Shown: in pieces, positions 1-7,058 of the stretch
Numbering within the stretch: position 1 is the stretch's first letter
How the letters are laid out: every line of letters starts with the position of its first letter
Source: Acidimicrobiia bacterium
GTDB taxonomy: Bacteria > Actinomycetota > Acidimicrobiia > IMCC26256 > BP-133
NCBI GenBank assembly: GCA_025923175.1
Contig: JAICGL010000169.1
Span: forward strand, 1-8,015
Direction of reading: 5' to 3'
Length of the DNA: 8,015 nt
The notes under the pieces: model-generated
What the model was told of the DNA's origin: nothing
Seen by the model: the letters and a program-made list of their open reading frames with translations, nothing else
The model's database searches: none
Position numbers and translations under genes: made by a program

Positions 1-573
1 CCGACCTTCTACGCACCGACGAGCCAGGACGTCGAGATCCGTCCGCCGACCGAGGTGCCCGACTGGGTGGCCGAGGGAATGGCCGCCGGGCCGCCACTGG
101 CCCCCGAGCCGGGGCCGGCTGCCAGCACACCCCCGGTTCGGGAAGCGACATGTGGCAAAGACGTCCCGGAACCGTGCCGGGAGGAGCAGTCGAAGAAGAA
201 CTGGGAGAGTCGCGTGAAGAAGGCGGGATTCCCGCAGCCTCCCGACGTGGCCCGGGCCCTCGATGCCGCCGACCCCGCCAGACTCGGCGAACTGGCCGCC
301 ACCTACGAAACCAAGACCCGTGACCTCATGGCCGGGCCCGATCCGAAGGGTGACCGGGAGCGGGCCGCCGTCGTCGGTCTCGGCCTGCTGACCAACGCCG
401 AGGCGGCCCGCCTCGGTCAAGCTGCGGTGCAGCTGCCCGAAGGTGAGGCCCGCAACCGGCTGATGTCCGTCGCCCGGCGCGCCCTCGTGGCCGCCGACGA
501 CCTCCTCCAACCCGGCCTGGGCTTCCGGCTGTCGGGCCTCCCGCGCGACCTGCTGCAGGACACCGGTCCTTAG
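1..573 (+). CDS. Hypothetical protein, 3' part of a gene cut by the window edge
   Basis: I do not recognise this protein. The frame is open from the first base, so the gene probably begins upstream; about 190 residues are visible. A GTG at 55 could serve as a start, but no ribosome binding site precedes it. The visible part begins with a Pro/Ala/Gly/Glu-rich, probably disordered stretch (about residues 15-50) that ends in two cysteines (CGKDVPEPC). A short charged segment follows (EEQSKKNWESRVKK), then an Ala/Leu/Arg-rich, probably helical C-terminal region, ending in LLQPGLGFRLSGLPRDLLQ. No membrane helix or catalytic motif is visible. A linker plus a C-terminal helical domain of a larger protein is possible. 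The TAG stop lies inside a perfect palindrome. The acyl-CoA synthetase gene starts about 30 bases downstream on the same strand. Confidence 0.6.
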   Translation, partial: PTFYAPTSQDVEIRPPTEVPDWVAEGMAAGPPLAPEPGPAASTPPVREATCGKDVPEPCREEQSKKNWESRVKKAGFPQPPDVARALDAADPARLGELAATYETKTRDLMAGPDPKGDRERAAVVGLGLLTNAEAARLGQAAVQLPEGEARNRLMSVARRALVAADDLLQPGLGFRLSGLPRDLLQDTGP

Positions 574-578
574 GACCG
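564..578. terminator. Palindrome over the stop codon, possible weak terminator or binding site
   Basis: CGGTCCT-T-AGGACCG is a perfect 7-base inverted repeat with a one-base centre, and the TAG stop (571-573) lies inside it. As RNA it could form a 6-bp stem with a TTA loop. No T-run follows, so intrinsic termination would be weak. A protein-binding palindrome or chance are alternatives. Confidence 0.3.
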
Positions 579-606
579 CGATGCCGCGGCGCGGGTGCGG
601 TTCGTA

Positions 607-2157
607 ATGGCGCAGCGGACCGACCTCGGCTCGTGGGCCGCCGTCCGGCCCGATGCCGAGGCGGTGGTGATCGTCGACCCCGATTCCACCGGGTCGCCCG
701 AACGCATCACCTACGGTGCCCTCAACGGTGCCGCCAACCGCCTCGCCCGGGCGCTGCGCCGGGCCGGACTCCGCCGCGGCGACCGGATTGCCTTCGTCCT
801 CGGCAACGAACCGGCCGTCTTCACGGTCTTCTGGGCTGCCATGCGGACAGGTCTCTACGTCGTCCCCGTCAACCGGCACCTGCTGGCCGCCGAGATCCGT
901 TACATGCTCGAGGACGCAACGGTCAGCGCTCTGATCGGCTCGGAGGCGGGCGGCGCCACCTGGGCCGACGCGGCCACCGGCCTTCCCGGTCTTCGCCTCA
1001 CGCTGACGGTGGGCGAAACATTCGATGCCGCCCTGGCGGACGAAGCCGCCGATCCCGTCGCCGCCGCTGAAGAGGGCCAGGTGCTCCTGTACTCCTCGGG
1101 CACGACCGGCCGACCCAAAGGGATCCTCCGCCCCCTGCCGGGGTTCGGGCCCGGTGAAGGGCCCACCCTCGGTTCCGAGATCGCCGGCGGGTTTGGGCTC
1201 GTCGAAGAGGATCGCTACCTCTCGACCGGTCCGCTGTACCACAGCGCCCCGTTCGCCTTCACCACCGCCCAGCAGCGCATCGGCGCCACGGCCGTCGTTA
1301 TGTCCCGCTTCGATGCGGCCGCCGCCCTGCGGATCCTGGTCGAGGAGGAGATCACCACGAGCCAGTGGGTGCCCACGATGTTCTCCCGGCTCCTGGCTCT
1401 CCCCGACGACCTCAGGAAGGCGTTGAACGCCCCACGGCACCGGCTGGCACTCCACGCCGCCGCCCCGTGCCCGGTCGGCGTGAAACGGCAGATGATCGGC
1501 TGGTGGGGCCCGATCCTGGTCGAGTACTACAGCGCCAGCGAGGGCGGCCGCACGATGATCACCAGCCCGCAGTGGCTCGAACGGCCGGGATCCGTCGGGC
1601 GGCACTGGCGGGGTGGCCAGGTCTGGGTCCTCGACGACCGGGGCGAGCCCTGCCCGCCCGGCACCGTCGGACGGATCTTCTTCGACGCCCCGCCGGAGCC
1701 GAATCGATTTTGCTACCTCGGCGACCCGGAGAAGACGGCCGCCGCGTACGACGAAACCGGCACCCGCTTCACCGTAGGCGACGTCGGCTGGCTCGACGAC
1801 GAGGGCTACCTCTACCTGACCGACCGCGACGGCGACCTGATCATCAGCGGGGGCGTCAACATCTATCCCCGGGAGGCGGAGAACGTCCTCCTCGACCATC
1901 CGGCTGTGGACGACGTCGCCGTCGTCGGCGTGGACGACGACGACCTCGGCCAGCGGGCGGTGGCCGTCGTGGTCCCGGCCGGAGGTCGCGCAGGCGACCC
2001 CGCGCTAGCCGAGACCCTCCTTGCCTACTGCCGGGAGCACCTGGCCCACTTCAAGTGCCCCCGGGAATTTCGGTTCCAGGTCGAACTGCCCAGGTCAGAG
2101 GCGGGAAAGATCGTCAAGCGGGAGATCCGCCGGGCCCTGCAAGGCCCGGAAATGTAA
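607..2157 (+). CDS. Acyl-CoA synthetase (AMP-forming, ANL superfamily, FadD-like)
   Basis: This enzyme activates a carboxylic acid, probably a fatty acid, with ATP to an acyl-adenylate and then to acyl-CoA in the cytoplasm. From ATG 607 it has 516 residues, a normal family length. Core motifs appear in order: the phosphate-binding loop VLLYSSGTTGRPKG (159-172), adenine-site YYSASEGG (307-314), GDVGW with ribose-binding Asp392, hinge region YLTDRDGDLIISGG (about 403-416, Arg407), and the C-terminal PRSEAGKIVKR with predicted catalytic Lys501. All key residues are intact. The chain length of the substrate cannot be read from sequence. A GTG at 595 is in frame, but family N-termini usually begin just before the DLGSWA-like segment, which favours ATG 607; neither start has a strong ribosome binding site. 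Acyltransferase genes downstream suggest it supplies acyl-CoA for glycerolipids. A more specialised acid:CoA ligase is the main alternative. Confidence 0.9.
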   Translation: MAQRTDLGSWAAVRPDAEAVVIVDPDSTGSPERITYGALNGAANRLARALRRAGLRRGDRIAFVLGNEPAVFTVFWAAMRTGLYVVPVNRHLLAAEIRYMLEDATVSALIGSEAGGATWADAATGLPGLRLTLTVGETFDAALADEAADPVAAAEEGQVLLYSSGTTGRPKGILRPLPGFGPGEGPTLGSEIAGGFGLVEEDRYLSTGPLYHSAPFAFTTAQQRIGATAVVMSRFDAAAALRILVEEEITTSQWVPTMFSRLLALPDDLRKALNAPRHRLALHAAAPCPVGVKRQMIGWWGPILVEYYSASEGGRTMITSPQWLERPGSVGRHWRGGQVWVLDDRGEPCPPGTVGRIFFDAPPEPNRFCYLGDPEKTAAAYDETGTRFTVGDVGWLDDEGYLYLTDRDGDLIISGGVNIYPREAENVLLDHPAVDDVAVVGVDDDDLGQRAVAVVVPAGGRAGDPALAETLLAYCREHLAHFKCPREFRFQVELPRSEAGKIVKREIRRALQGPEM

Positions 2158-2246
2158 GCGAACTCTTCCCAGAAGTCCCTTTGATCCCGTCATATCCCGG
2201 TCTTAAGCCCGTTTCACCCTCGTGAGCCGCTCGGGAGGTGCTGACG

Positions 2247-2873
2247 GTGGGGATCCTCGGCGAGACCTACATCCCCCTGCTGACGCAGGACGAGGTGTGG
2301 CGCACTGTTGACGGCGGCGAGTTCGCGCTCGAAGAGATGCCGTCCGAGCACCGGGCCGCCGTCCTGAACCTGCTGGAGCGCGTCGCCCCCGTCCTCTACG
2401 CCGAGTGGGTCAACGACCTGCTGCTCGGCGCCTCCGATCCCGGGGTCCGGGCTGAGTTCGGCCTGGGAGACCCCGACCCGCTGACCGGTCATTACGCCCG
2501 CTCGGAGGTCCTCGCCTGGCTCGAGGCTCAACCCCTGGTCCGCCGGCTCCACAAGCTTCGACGCCACGAATGCGGGTGGACGCCCCGGGTCCTCGACCTC
2601 CTCGGGCAGGTCGAGATCTGGCGGGAAGACAGCGGCGAGGTCATCCCCCTCGCTCTCATGGGGCCGGTCGATCGCGCCCGGGTGCTGCGCATCCTCGACG
2701 AGCAGGCAGCCGCCCTCTTTGCCGAGTGGCTGGTCGAGGCCACACCAGCGGAGCTCGCCGAAAGCGGTGTCGTGGTCGACGACGACGGCGAGGTCCAGAT
2801 CGAGATCGATCCGCACGCCTGGCTGGCCTCCCGCCCGCTCGTCTGTCACCTCCGCCGCGTCCGCGCCGCCTGA
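2247..2873 (+). CDS. Unknown protein made of two tandem copies of one domain
   Basis: No known family can be assigned. The protein has 208 residues and is acidic and soluble, with no signal peptide or membrane helix. It is an internal duplication. Copy 1 spans about 10-106 and copy 2 about 117-208. Matching landmarks are VWR (17-19) with IWR (124-126), a GE pair followed by L..M, R..VL..L, YAEW (51-54) with FAEW (158-161), and WLEAQPLV (91-98) with WLASRPLV (192-199). The offset is 107 residues in the first half and 101 at the end, so copy 2 is 6 residues shorter. Similar W..dG....M...H units occur, from memory, in short actinobacterial and phage proteins of unknown function. GTG 2247 was chosen because GGGAGG (2233-2238) lies 8 bases upstream; the in-frame GTG at 2238 overlaps that site. 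The 89-base upstream gap is less GC-rich and could hold a promoter, but no clear hexamers were found. Confidence 0.75.
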   Translation: MGILGETYIPLLTQDEVWRTVDGGEFALEEMPSEHRAAVLNLLERVAPVLYAEWVNDLLLGASDPGVRAEFGLGDPDPLTGHYARSEVLAWLEAQPLVRRLHKLRRHECGWTPRVLDLLGQVEIWREDSGEVIPLALMGPVDRARVLRILDEQAAALFAEWLVEATPAELAESGVVVDDDGEVQIEIDPHAWLASRPLVCHLRRVRAA

Positions 2874-2895
2874 CCCCGGAGGCCCTGGGCCGGTT

Positions 2896-2913
2896 CCCGA
2901 CACCGGAGTCGGG
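2896..2913 (+). terminator. Short GC-rich hairpin between genes
   Basis: CCCGAC, a 6-base loop (ACCGGA) and GTCGGG form a 6-bp stem 22 bases after the upstream stop and 17 bases before the next ATG. There is no T-run, so it may only attenuate transcription or affect RNA stability. Confidence 0.25.
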
Positions 2914-2930
2914 TCAGCCATCCTGGCCGC

Positions 2931-3335
2931 ATGCTCCGCGTCGACCTCGAGACGATCCGGCTTTTCCTGCATGTCCTGGCGGCCACCGTATGGGTCGGCG
3001 GCCAGGTCACGCTGGCTGGCCTCGTGCCCGGCCTGCGAACCCTTGGGCCCGACGCTCCCCGCACCGTCGCCCGCCGGTTCAACCGCATCGCCTGGCCGGC
3101 CTTCGCCGTCCTGTTCCTCACCGGCCTCTGGAACCTGAGCGAGACCCGTGTCGGCGACCAGCCGTCGGAGTGGATCGCCACGCTCTTCGCCAAGCTGACG
3201 GTCGTGGCGCTCGCAGGCGTCAGCGCTGCCCTTCATACCCGGGCGGCCACGAAACGGGGGCTGGCCATTTGGGGAGCGCTGTCCGGACTGAGCGCGCTCC
3301 TGGCGCTCTTCTACGGCGTGCAACTCCATGGATAG
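2931..3335 (+). CDS. Small four-helix membrane protein, CopD-like
   Basis: This is a 134-residue integral membrane protein with four predicted helices at about 11-32, 53-69, 83-102 and 111-131. The first helix carries HVLAATVWVGG (His14, Trp21, Gly23-Gly24), the H-x6-W-x-G-G pattern typical of the CopD/YozB-like group of small membrane proteins. His102 at the end of helix 3 is another possible ligand. Some relatives are linked to copper handling or heme binding, but most are uncharacterised, so transport or redox function here is not shown. ATG 2931 is the only reasonable start in frame, although no Shine-Dalgarno sequence is visible. The gene ends 10 bases before plsB and is probably co-transcribed with it. 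Confidence 0.7.
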   Translation: MLRVDLETIRLFLHVLAATVWVGGQVTLAGLVPGLRTLGPDAPRTVARRFNRIAWPAFAVLFLTGLWNLSETRVGDQPSEWIATLFAKLTVVALAGVSAALHTRAATKRGLAIWGALSGLSALLALFYGVQLHG

Positions 3336-3345
3336 CGTGTGAGAC

Positions 3346-5262
3346 GTGGTCGATCCTGATTTCGCCGCCCGCGCCACCGCCGGCGGCGCCGACCGCGACC
3401 CCGAACAGGTCGTGGCCGAGATCTTCGCCAGTCACGAGTTTCAGGCAGCGCTCGCGCGGCTGGCCGACGAGACCGTACGACCCCGGGCCGAACTCGAGCA
3501 GGAAGCCACGACAGCCCTCGGCGAGATGGTCGCCGTCCAGAGCCAACTCGCCCTCGACGCCGTCGACCGCCTGGCCCGCTTCGCTACCCGCGCCTACGAC
3601 ATCGAAGTCGACTCCGACGCCCTCGACGGCCTGCGGTCCCTCAACAGCGGTCACGCCCTCGTCTTCCTGCCAAGCCACAAGTCGTACCTCGACCCGTTCG
3701 TCCTCAGGGGCGCCCTCGGCGCAGCCGGCCTGCCCTGCAACCACATCCTCGGCGGGATCAACGTCTCGTTCTGGCCGATGGGGCCCGTCCTGCGCCGCAG
3801 TGGCATCGTCTTTATCCGCCGCACAATCAAGGACGACGCGGTCTACAAGCTGACGCTGCGCGCCTACCTGGGGTACCTCGTGGAGCGGCGCTACAACCTC
3901 GAGTGGTACCTCGAGGGCGGCCGGTCCCGCACCGGCAAGCTTCGCCCACCTCGCCTTGGCGTGCTCTCGTATCTAGTGGAGGCCTTCCGGGAACGGGGCA
4001 TCGACGACGTCTTCCTCGTGCCGGTCTCGATCGCCTACGACCAGCTCCAGGAGGTTGCGGCGATGGCCGCCGAGGAGCACGGCGCCGAGAAGAAGGCCGA
4101 GAGCTTCGCCTGGATGCTCAAGTACATCCGCTCCCAGGGCCAGCGGCTCGGGAAGGCGTACATCAACTTCGCCGAGCCCGTCTCCCTTCGCCAGGTCCGG
4201 ACGGAGCGGAAGCTCGCCACGGAGAAGATCGCCTTCGAGGTGCTCCACCGCATTAACCGGGTGACTCCCATCACGCCCGCTGCGCTGCTGACCCTGGCAC
4301 TCCTCGGGATCGGCGACCGGGCTCTCACCTCCGCCGAGATCCGCGCGGTCCTCGATCCGCTGCTCGACTATGTGGCCGTCCGCAAGCTGCCCCAGGCGGG
4401 AACCATCGACCTGGCCGCCCCGGGAGGCCTCGCCCCCGCTCTCGACGCCCTCGTCAGCACGAAGATCGTGACCCGCTTCACCGGTGGCGTCGAACCCGTT
4501 TACGGCATCGGCGAGAACCAGCACCTCGTGGCGGCCTACTCTCGGAACCGGATCATCCACTTCTTCGTTACCCGGGCCATCACCGAACTGGTGCTGCTGC
4601 ACTTGATCCGCCAGTCGGTCGGCCACCCGGGGGCCCGGGGGATAGGGGGTGTCCCCCCGACAGGGACGGCGGGAGCCGCCAAGGACAGTGACCTGGGCGC
4701 CCGCGCCTGGGCCGAGGCGCTGCGGCTGCGTGACCTGCTCAAGTACGAGTTCTTCTTCGCCGCCAAGCCGGAGTTCGCCGAGGAGCTCCGGGCGGAGCTC
4801 GCCATCCTCGACCCCGACTGGGAACGGAAAGCGGCCGATCCCACCGCCATCGCCACCGGCCTGGCCGAGCTGCCGCTCCTGCTCGGCCACCGGGTCCTCA
4901 GCTCGTTTCTCGAGGCCTACATGGTCGTCGCCGACCGGCTTACCACGCACCCCGCCGGCCCGGTCGACGAGAAGCAGTTCCTCGACGAGTGCATCGGGGT
5001 CGGCCGCCAGTACCTGCTGCAGCAGCGGATCCACTCCGGCGAGTCCATCTCCAAGGAGCTCTTCAAAAACGCCCTGTCCCTGGCGGCCGGTCGAGGTTTG
5101 CTCGCCGACCCTGGCCCCGACCCCGACGCCGCCGCCAACATCGCCCGCAAGCGAGACGCGTTCGCTGCCGAGCTCCGGGAGGTGGTCGACCGGATCGACA
5201 GCCTGCGGCGCCTGGCCGGCGCCGCCTTGGAGCGCACGACCGCCGAGGAGGGCCCCGAATGA
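3346..5262 (+). CDS. plsB: Glycerol-3-phosphate acyltransferase (PlsB family)
   Basis: The enzyme transfers an acyl group to the sn-1 position of glycerol-3-phosphate, giving lysophosphatidate at the membrane face. The four acyltransferase blocks are present: HKSYLD (catalytic His111, Asp116), GIVFIRR (153-159), the PlsB signature YLEGGRSRTGK (188-198) and VPVSIAYD (225-232). The glycine-arginine-rich block III separates PlsB from PlsC enzymes. At 638 residues it is shorter than the 807-residue E. coli PlsB and close to the shorter mycobacterial paralogue (about 620). The start is GTG 3346, 10 bases after the membrane-protein stop, with a weak ribosome binding site. A Gly/Pro-rich insert at residues 427-447 interrupts the C-terminal helical region and comes from a palindromic DNA segment. 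The last codons overlap the HAD-PlsC start as ATGA, implying translational coupling. Acyl-CoA rather than acyl-ACP as donor is inferred from the neighbouring synthetase. Confidence 0.92.
   Translation: MVDPDFAARATAGGADRDPEQVVAEIFASHEFQAALARLADETVRPRAELEQEATTALGEMVAVQSQLALDAVDRLARFATRAYDIEVDSDALDGLRSLNSGHALVFLPSHKSYLDPFVLRGALGAAGLPCNHILGGINVSFWPMGPVLRRSGIVFIRRTIKDDAVYKLTLRAYLGYLVERRYNLEWYLEGGRSRTGKLRPPRLGVLSYLVEAFRERGIDDVFLVPVSIAYDQLQEVAAMAAEEHGAEKKAESFAWMLKYIRSQGQRLGKAYINFAEPVSLRQVRTERKLATEKIAFEVLHRINRVTPITPAALLTLALLGIGDRALTSAEIRAVLDPLLDYVAVRKLPQAGTIDLAAPGGLAPALDALVSTKIVTRFTGGVEPVYGIGENQHLVAAYSRNRIIHFFVTRAITELVLLHLIRQSVGHPGARGIGGVPPTGTAGAAKDSDLGARAWAEALRLRDLLKYEFFFAAKPEFAEELRAELAILDPDWERKAADPTAIATGLAELPLLLGHRVLSSFLEAYMVVADRLTTHPAGPVDEKQFLDECIGVGRQYLLQQRIHSGESISKELFKNALSLAAGRGLLADPGPDPDAAANIARKRDAFAAELREVVDRIDSLRRLAGAALERTTAEEGPE
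4624..4680. repeat. GC-rich palindromic insert inside plsB (REP-like candidate)
   Basis: This segment holds a doubled CCCGGGGG run followed by GGGGG-TGT-CCCCC (4645-4657), a 5-bp stem with a 3-base loop, then CGACAGGGACGG. It is translated as a Gly/Pro/Ala-rich stretch and includes an ATA codon, which is rare in such a GC-rich genome. The flanking protein sequence is normal, charged and helical. The pattern suggests a short palindromic repeat that entered the gene without breaking the frame. Only one copy lies in this window, so repeat status is not shown; a native flexible loop is the alternative. Confidence 0.35.
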
Positions 5263-6698
5263 GCACCAAGGAAGAACTGGCTGCGCTGCTCGCCGAGATC
5301 GAGGCCGGCCCTGAGGGGCCCGAGATCGGCGCCTTCTTCGATTTCGACGGCACCCTGATCGCCGGCTATTCGGCCGAGGCCTTCGTCCTCGACGCCATCC
5401 GCCGCCGCAAGGTCAACCCCCAGACGATGGTCCGATCTCTGATGGCAGGCCTCGACATGCAGCTGCGGGGGAGCGACGTCACGGCGCTCATGGAAATCGC
5501 CGCCGAAGCGGCAAAGGGCCGCCGCGAGGAGACGATGGTCGAGCTGGGTCGCCGCCTGTTCCGGGAGCGCGTCGCCGGCACCGTCTACCCCGAGGCCCGG
5601 GCGATCGTGAAGGCCCACCAGCGGAAAGGCCACACCGTGGCCCTTGCGTCGTCGGCCACCCGGTTCCAGGCCGGCCCACTGGCCGACGACCTCGGGATCC
5701 GTCACATCCTGTGTACGCAGGTCGAGGTGGATGACGGTCGCCTCACCGGCCGGATCGACGGGCCGATTCTCTGGGGCCGGAACAAGGCCGACGCCGTGGC
5801 CGCCTTCTCCGCCGAGAACGGCATCAAGCTGCTCGAGAGCTACGGATATGCCAACGGCGACGAGGACGTCGAGTTCCTCGAGACCGTCAGCCGGCCCCGG
5901 CCGCTCAACCCGGCTTCGGGGCTGGCCCGGGTGGCGGCCGAGCGGGGCTGGCCGATCCACCGCTTCGACGCGCGGGGTCGGCCGGGGATCATCCCGATGG
6001 TTCGCACCGCTGCGGCCCTGGGCGGGATTTTCACGACGGTCGGCGTCGGGGTCGGGCTCGGTCTGCTCAATCGGAACCGGCAGCAGGCGCTCAACTTCGC
6101 GGCGACTGCCGGCCCCGAAGTGGCGCTCGGGCTGGCCGGCGTCGATCTGAAGGTGACGGGGGAGGAGCACCTCTGGTCGCACCGCCCGGCCGTGTTCGTC
6201 TTCAATCACCAGTCGAGCTTCGACGTGATCGTCATCGCCCGGCTCCTCCGGCGGGACTTCACCGCCGTGGCCAAGGCGGAGTTGGCCCACGACCCCCGTT
6301 TCGCCCCGCTGGGGGCGCTGGCCGGCGTGGCGTACATCGACCGCAGCGACCGTTCGCAGAGCCGGGCCGCGCTGGCCCCAGTCGTGGAGAAGCTCCGGTC
6401 GGGCATCTCGCTGGCGATCGCTCCGGAGGGCACCCGCTCGGCCACTCCCACCCTGGGTCCGTTCAAGAAGGGCGCCTTCCACATCGCCGTCCAGGCCGAA
6501 GTGCCGATCGTGCCGGTGGTGGTCCGGAACGCCGGAGAGATCATGTGGCGGGCAACTCTGGTCGCCCGCCCGGGCACGGTCGATGTGGTGGTCCTTCCGC
6601 CGGTCCCGACCAACGGGCTCGGGGCCGACGACGTCGAGGATCTTGTCGACCGCGTGCGCCAGCAGTTCGTCGAGACACTCGACAACTGGCCCACCTGA
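5259..6698 (+). CDS. plsC: HAD-IB phosphatase fused to 1-acylglycerol-3-phosphate acyltransferase (PlsC)
   Basis: This is a 479-residue two-domain protein. The N-terminal HAD domain (about 20-240) shows FFDFDGTL (nucleophile Asp28, acid Asp30), ALASSAT (129-134) for motif II, Lys176, and NGDEDV (199-204) for the metal-binding motif IV. A hydrophobic segment (about residues 254-271) links to the PlsC domain, which has NHQSSFD (catalytic His317, Asp322), a GVAYIDR block, APEGTRS (388-394) and VPIVPVVV. PlsC acylates lysophosphatidate to phosphatidate at the membrane. The HAD substrate is unknown: mycobacterial homologues are annotated as phosphoserine phosphatases by similarity, while a lipid phosphate is suggested by the fusion. 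ATG 5259 overlaps the plsB stop by ATGA, so an upstream extension of this frame into plsB is not used. The plsB-plsC pairing matches a known mycobacterial arrangement. Confidence 0.92.
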   Translation: MSTKEELAALLAEIEAGPEGPEIGAFFDFDGTLIAGYSAEAFVLDAIRRRKVNPQTMVRSLMAGLDMQLRGSDVTALMEIAAEAAKGRREETMVELGRRLFRERVAGTVYPEARAIVKAHQRKGHTVALASSATRFQAGPLADDLGIRHILCTQVEVDDGRLTGRIDGPILWGRNKADAVAAFSAENGIKLLESYGYANGDEDVEFLETVSRPRPLNPASGLARVAAERGWPIHRFDARGRPGIIPMVRTAAALGGIFTTVGVGVGLGLLNRNRQQALNFAATAGPEVALGLAGVDLKVTGEEHLWSHRPAVFVFNHQSSFDVIVIARLLRRDFTAVAKAELAHDPRFAPLGALAGVAYIDRSDRSQSRAALAPVVEKLRSGISLAIAPEGTRSATPTLGPFKKGAFHIAVQAEVPIVPVVVRNAGEIMWRATLVARPGTVDVVVLPPVPTNGLGADDVEDLVDRVRQQFVETLDNWPT

Positions 6699-6712
6699 CG
6701 CGGTCCATCTGA

Positions 6713-6731
6713 CCCGTACGCCCCTTACGGG
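6713..6731 (+). terminator. Hairpin after plsC, candidate terminator
   Basis: CCCGTA and TACGGG form a 6-bp stem with a 7-base loop starting 14 bases after the plsC stop. A true T-run is missing; only mixed C/T sequence follows. It is the best candidate for the end of the lipid operon. Confidence 0.35.
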
Positions 6732-6737
6732 CTTCCC

Positions 6738-6793
6738 GAAAACTTTCTCACGGTCCGCGTCATGAACGGGCGTTTCCGGCGTTGTCCGTTATG
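6738..6793. promoter_or_regulatory. Dyads upstream of bldC, candidate regulatory region
   Basis: The 161-base gap before bldC holds two dyads beyond the terminator-like hairpin. One is GAAA-AC-TTTC (6738-6747). The other is CATGAACGG (6761-6769) facing CCGTTATG (6786-6793) across 16 bases, matching over 8 bases with one bulged G. Such an arrangement fits an operator or a leader RNA stem. A TATGAG hexamer at 6790-6795 resembles a -10 box, but no good -35 lies at the right distance. Confidence 0.25.
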
Positions 6794-6859
6794 AGACGAA
6801 TGCCGCGAGTGTCTGACAGGAGTCTCTCGGTACCCCCCGATGAGGAAGGATCCCCACCC

Positions 6860-7054
6860 ATGCAAGAGCCGACCATCGACCCCTCCGCCCTCCTGACTCC
6901 CAACGAGGTTGCCGAGATTTTCCGGGTCAACCCAAAGACCGTCACCCGCTGGGCGCAGTCCGGGAAGATCTCCGCCATCCGCACGCTGGGCGGGCACCGC
7001 CGCTTCAACGCCGCCGAGATCATGCGGCACCTCGAGGAGCAGAAGTCGGCCTGA
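6860..7054 (+). CDS. bldC: BldC-like MerR-type DNA-binding regulator
   Basis: This 64-residue protein consists almost only of a MerR-type winged helix-turn-helix domain. LLTPNEVAEIFRV (11-23) and NPKTVTRWAQSGK (24-36) form the helix-turn-helix, and IRTLGGHRRF (40-49) forms the wing; these are the hallmark segments of Streptomyces BldC. It lacks the coiled-coil and effector domain of full MerR proteins. BldC controls the onset of development in Streptomyces by binding head-to-tail on direct repeats; in non-sporulating actinobacteria its targets are unknown. ATG 6860 is supported by AGGAAGGA (6843-6850) at 9 bases spacing and by family length; an upstream TTG at 6782 would add an unconserved leader. 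It lies 161 bases after plsC behind a possible terminator, so it is probably its own unit. Its stop is 4 bases from the stop of the converging marR gene. Confidence 0.88.
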   Translation: MQEPTIDPSALLTPNEVAEIFRVNPKTVTRWAQSGKISAIRTLGGHRRFNAAEIMRHLEEQKSA

Positions 7055-7058
7055 TGTT

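Noticed and set aside
2181..2209. Possible promoter upstream of the duplicated-domain gene (TTGATC near TTAAG)
   Set aside because: At proper spacing the -10 hexamer matches poorly, so it is not listed as a feature.
1365..2225. 286-codon + strand frame inside the acyl-CoA synthetase
   Set aside because: Its Arg/Pro/Gly-rich translation is a frame-shifted reading of the synthetase, which is intact in its own frame.
2214..3377. 387-codon open frame on the - strand
   Set aside because: It is antisense to the duplicated-domain gene and the membrane-protein gene, rich in Gly/Asp/Gln as expected for a shadow frame, and has no motif.
4989..5258. Upstream extension of the HAD-PlsC frame into plsB
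   Set aside because: The 90 extra codons are Arg/Pro-rich and overlap the plsB coding end. The HAD domain starts normally after ATG 5259, which has the ATGA coupling.
4917..6482. 521-codon open frame on the - strand
   Set aside because: It lies opposite the HAD-PlsC and PlsB frames, whose catalytic motifs are clear. Its composition is that of a GC-rich shadow frame and no domain is recognisable.
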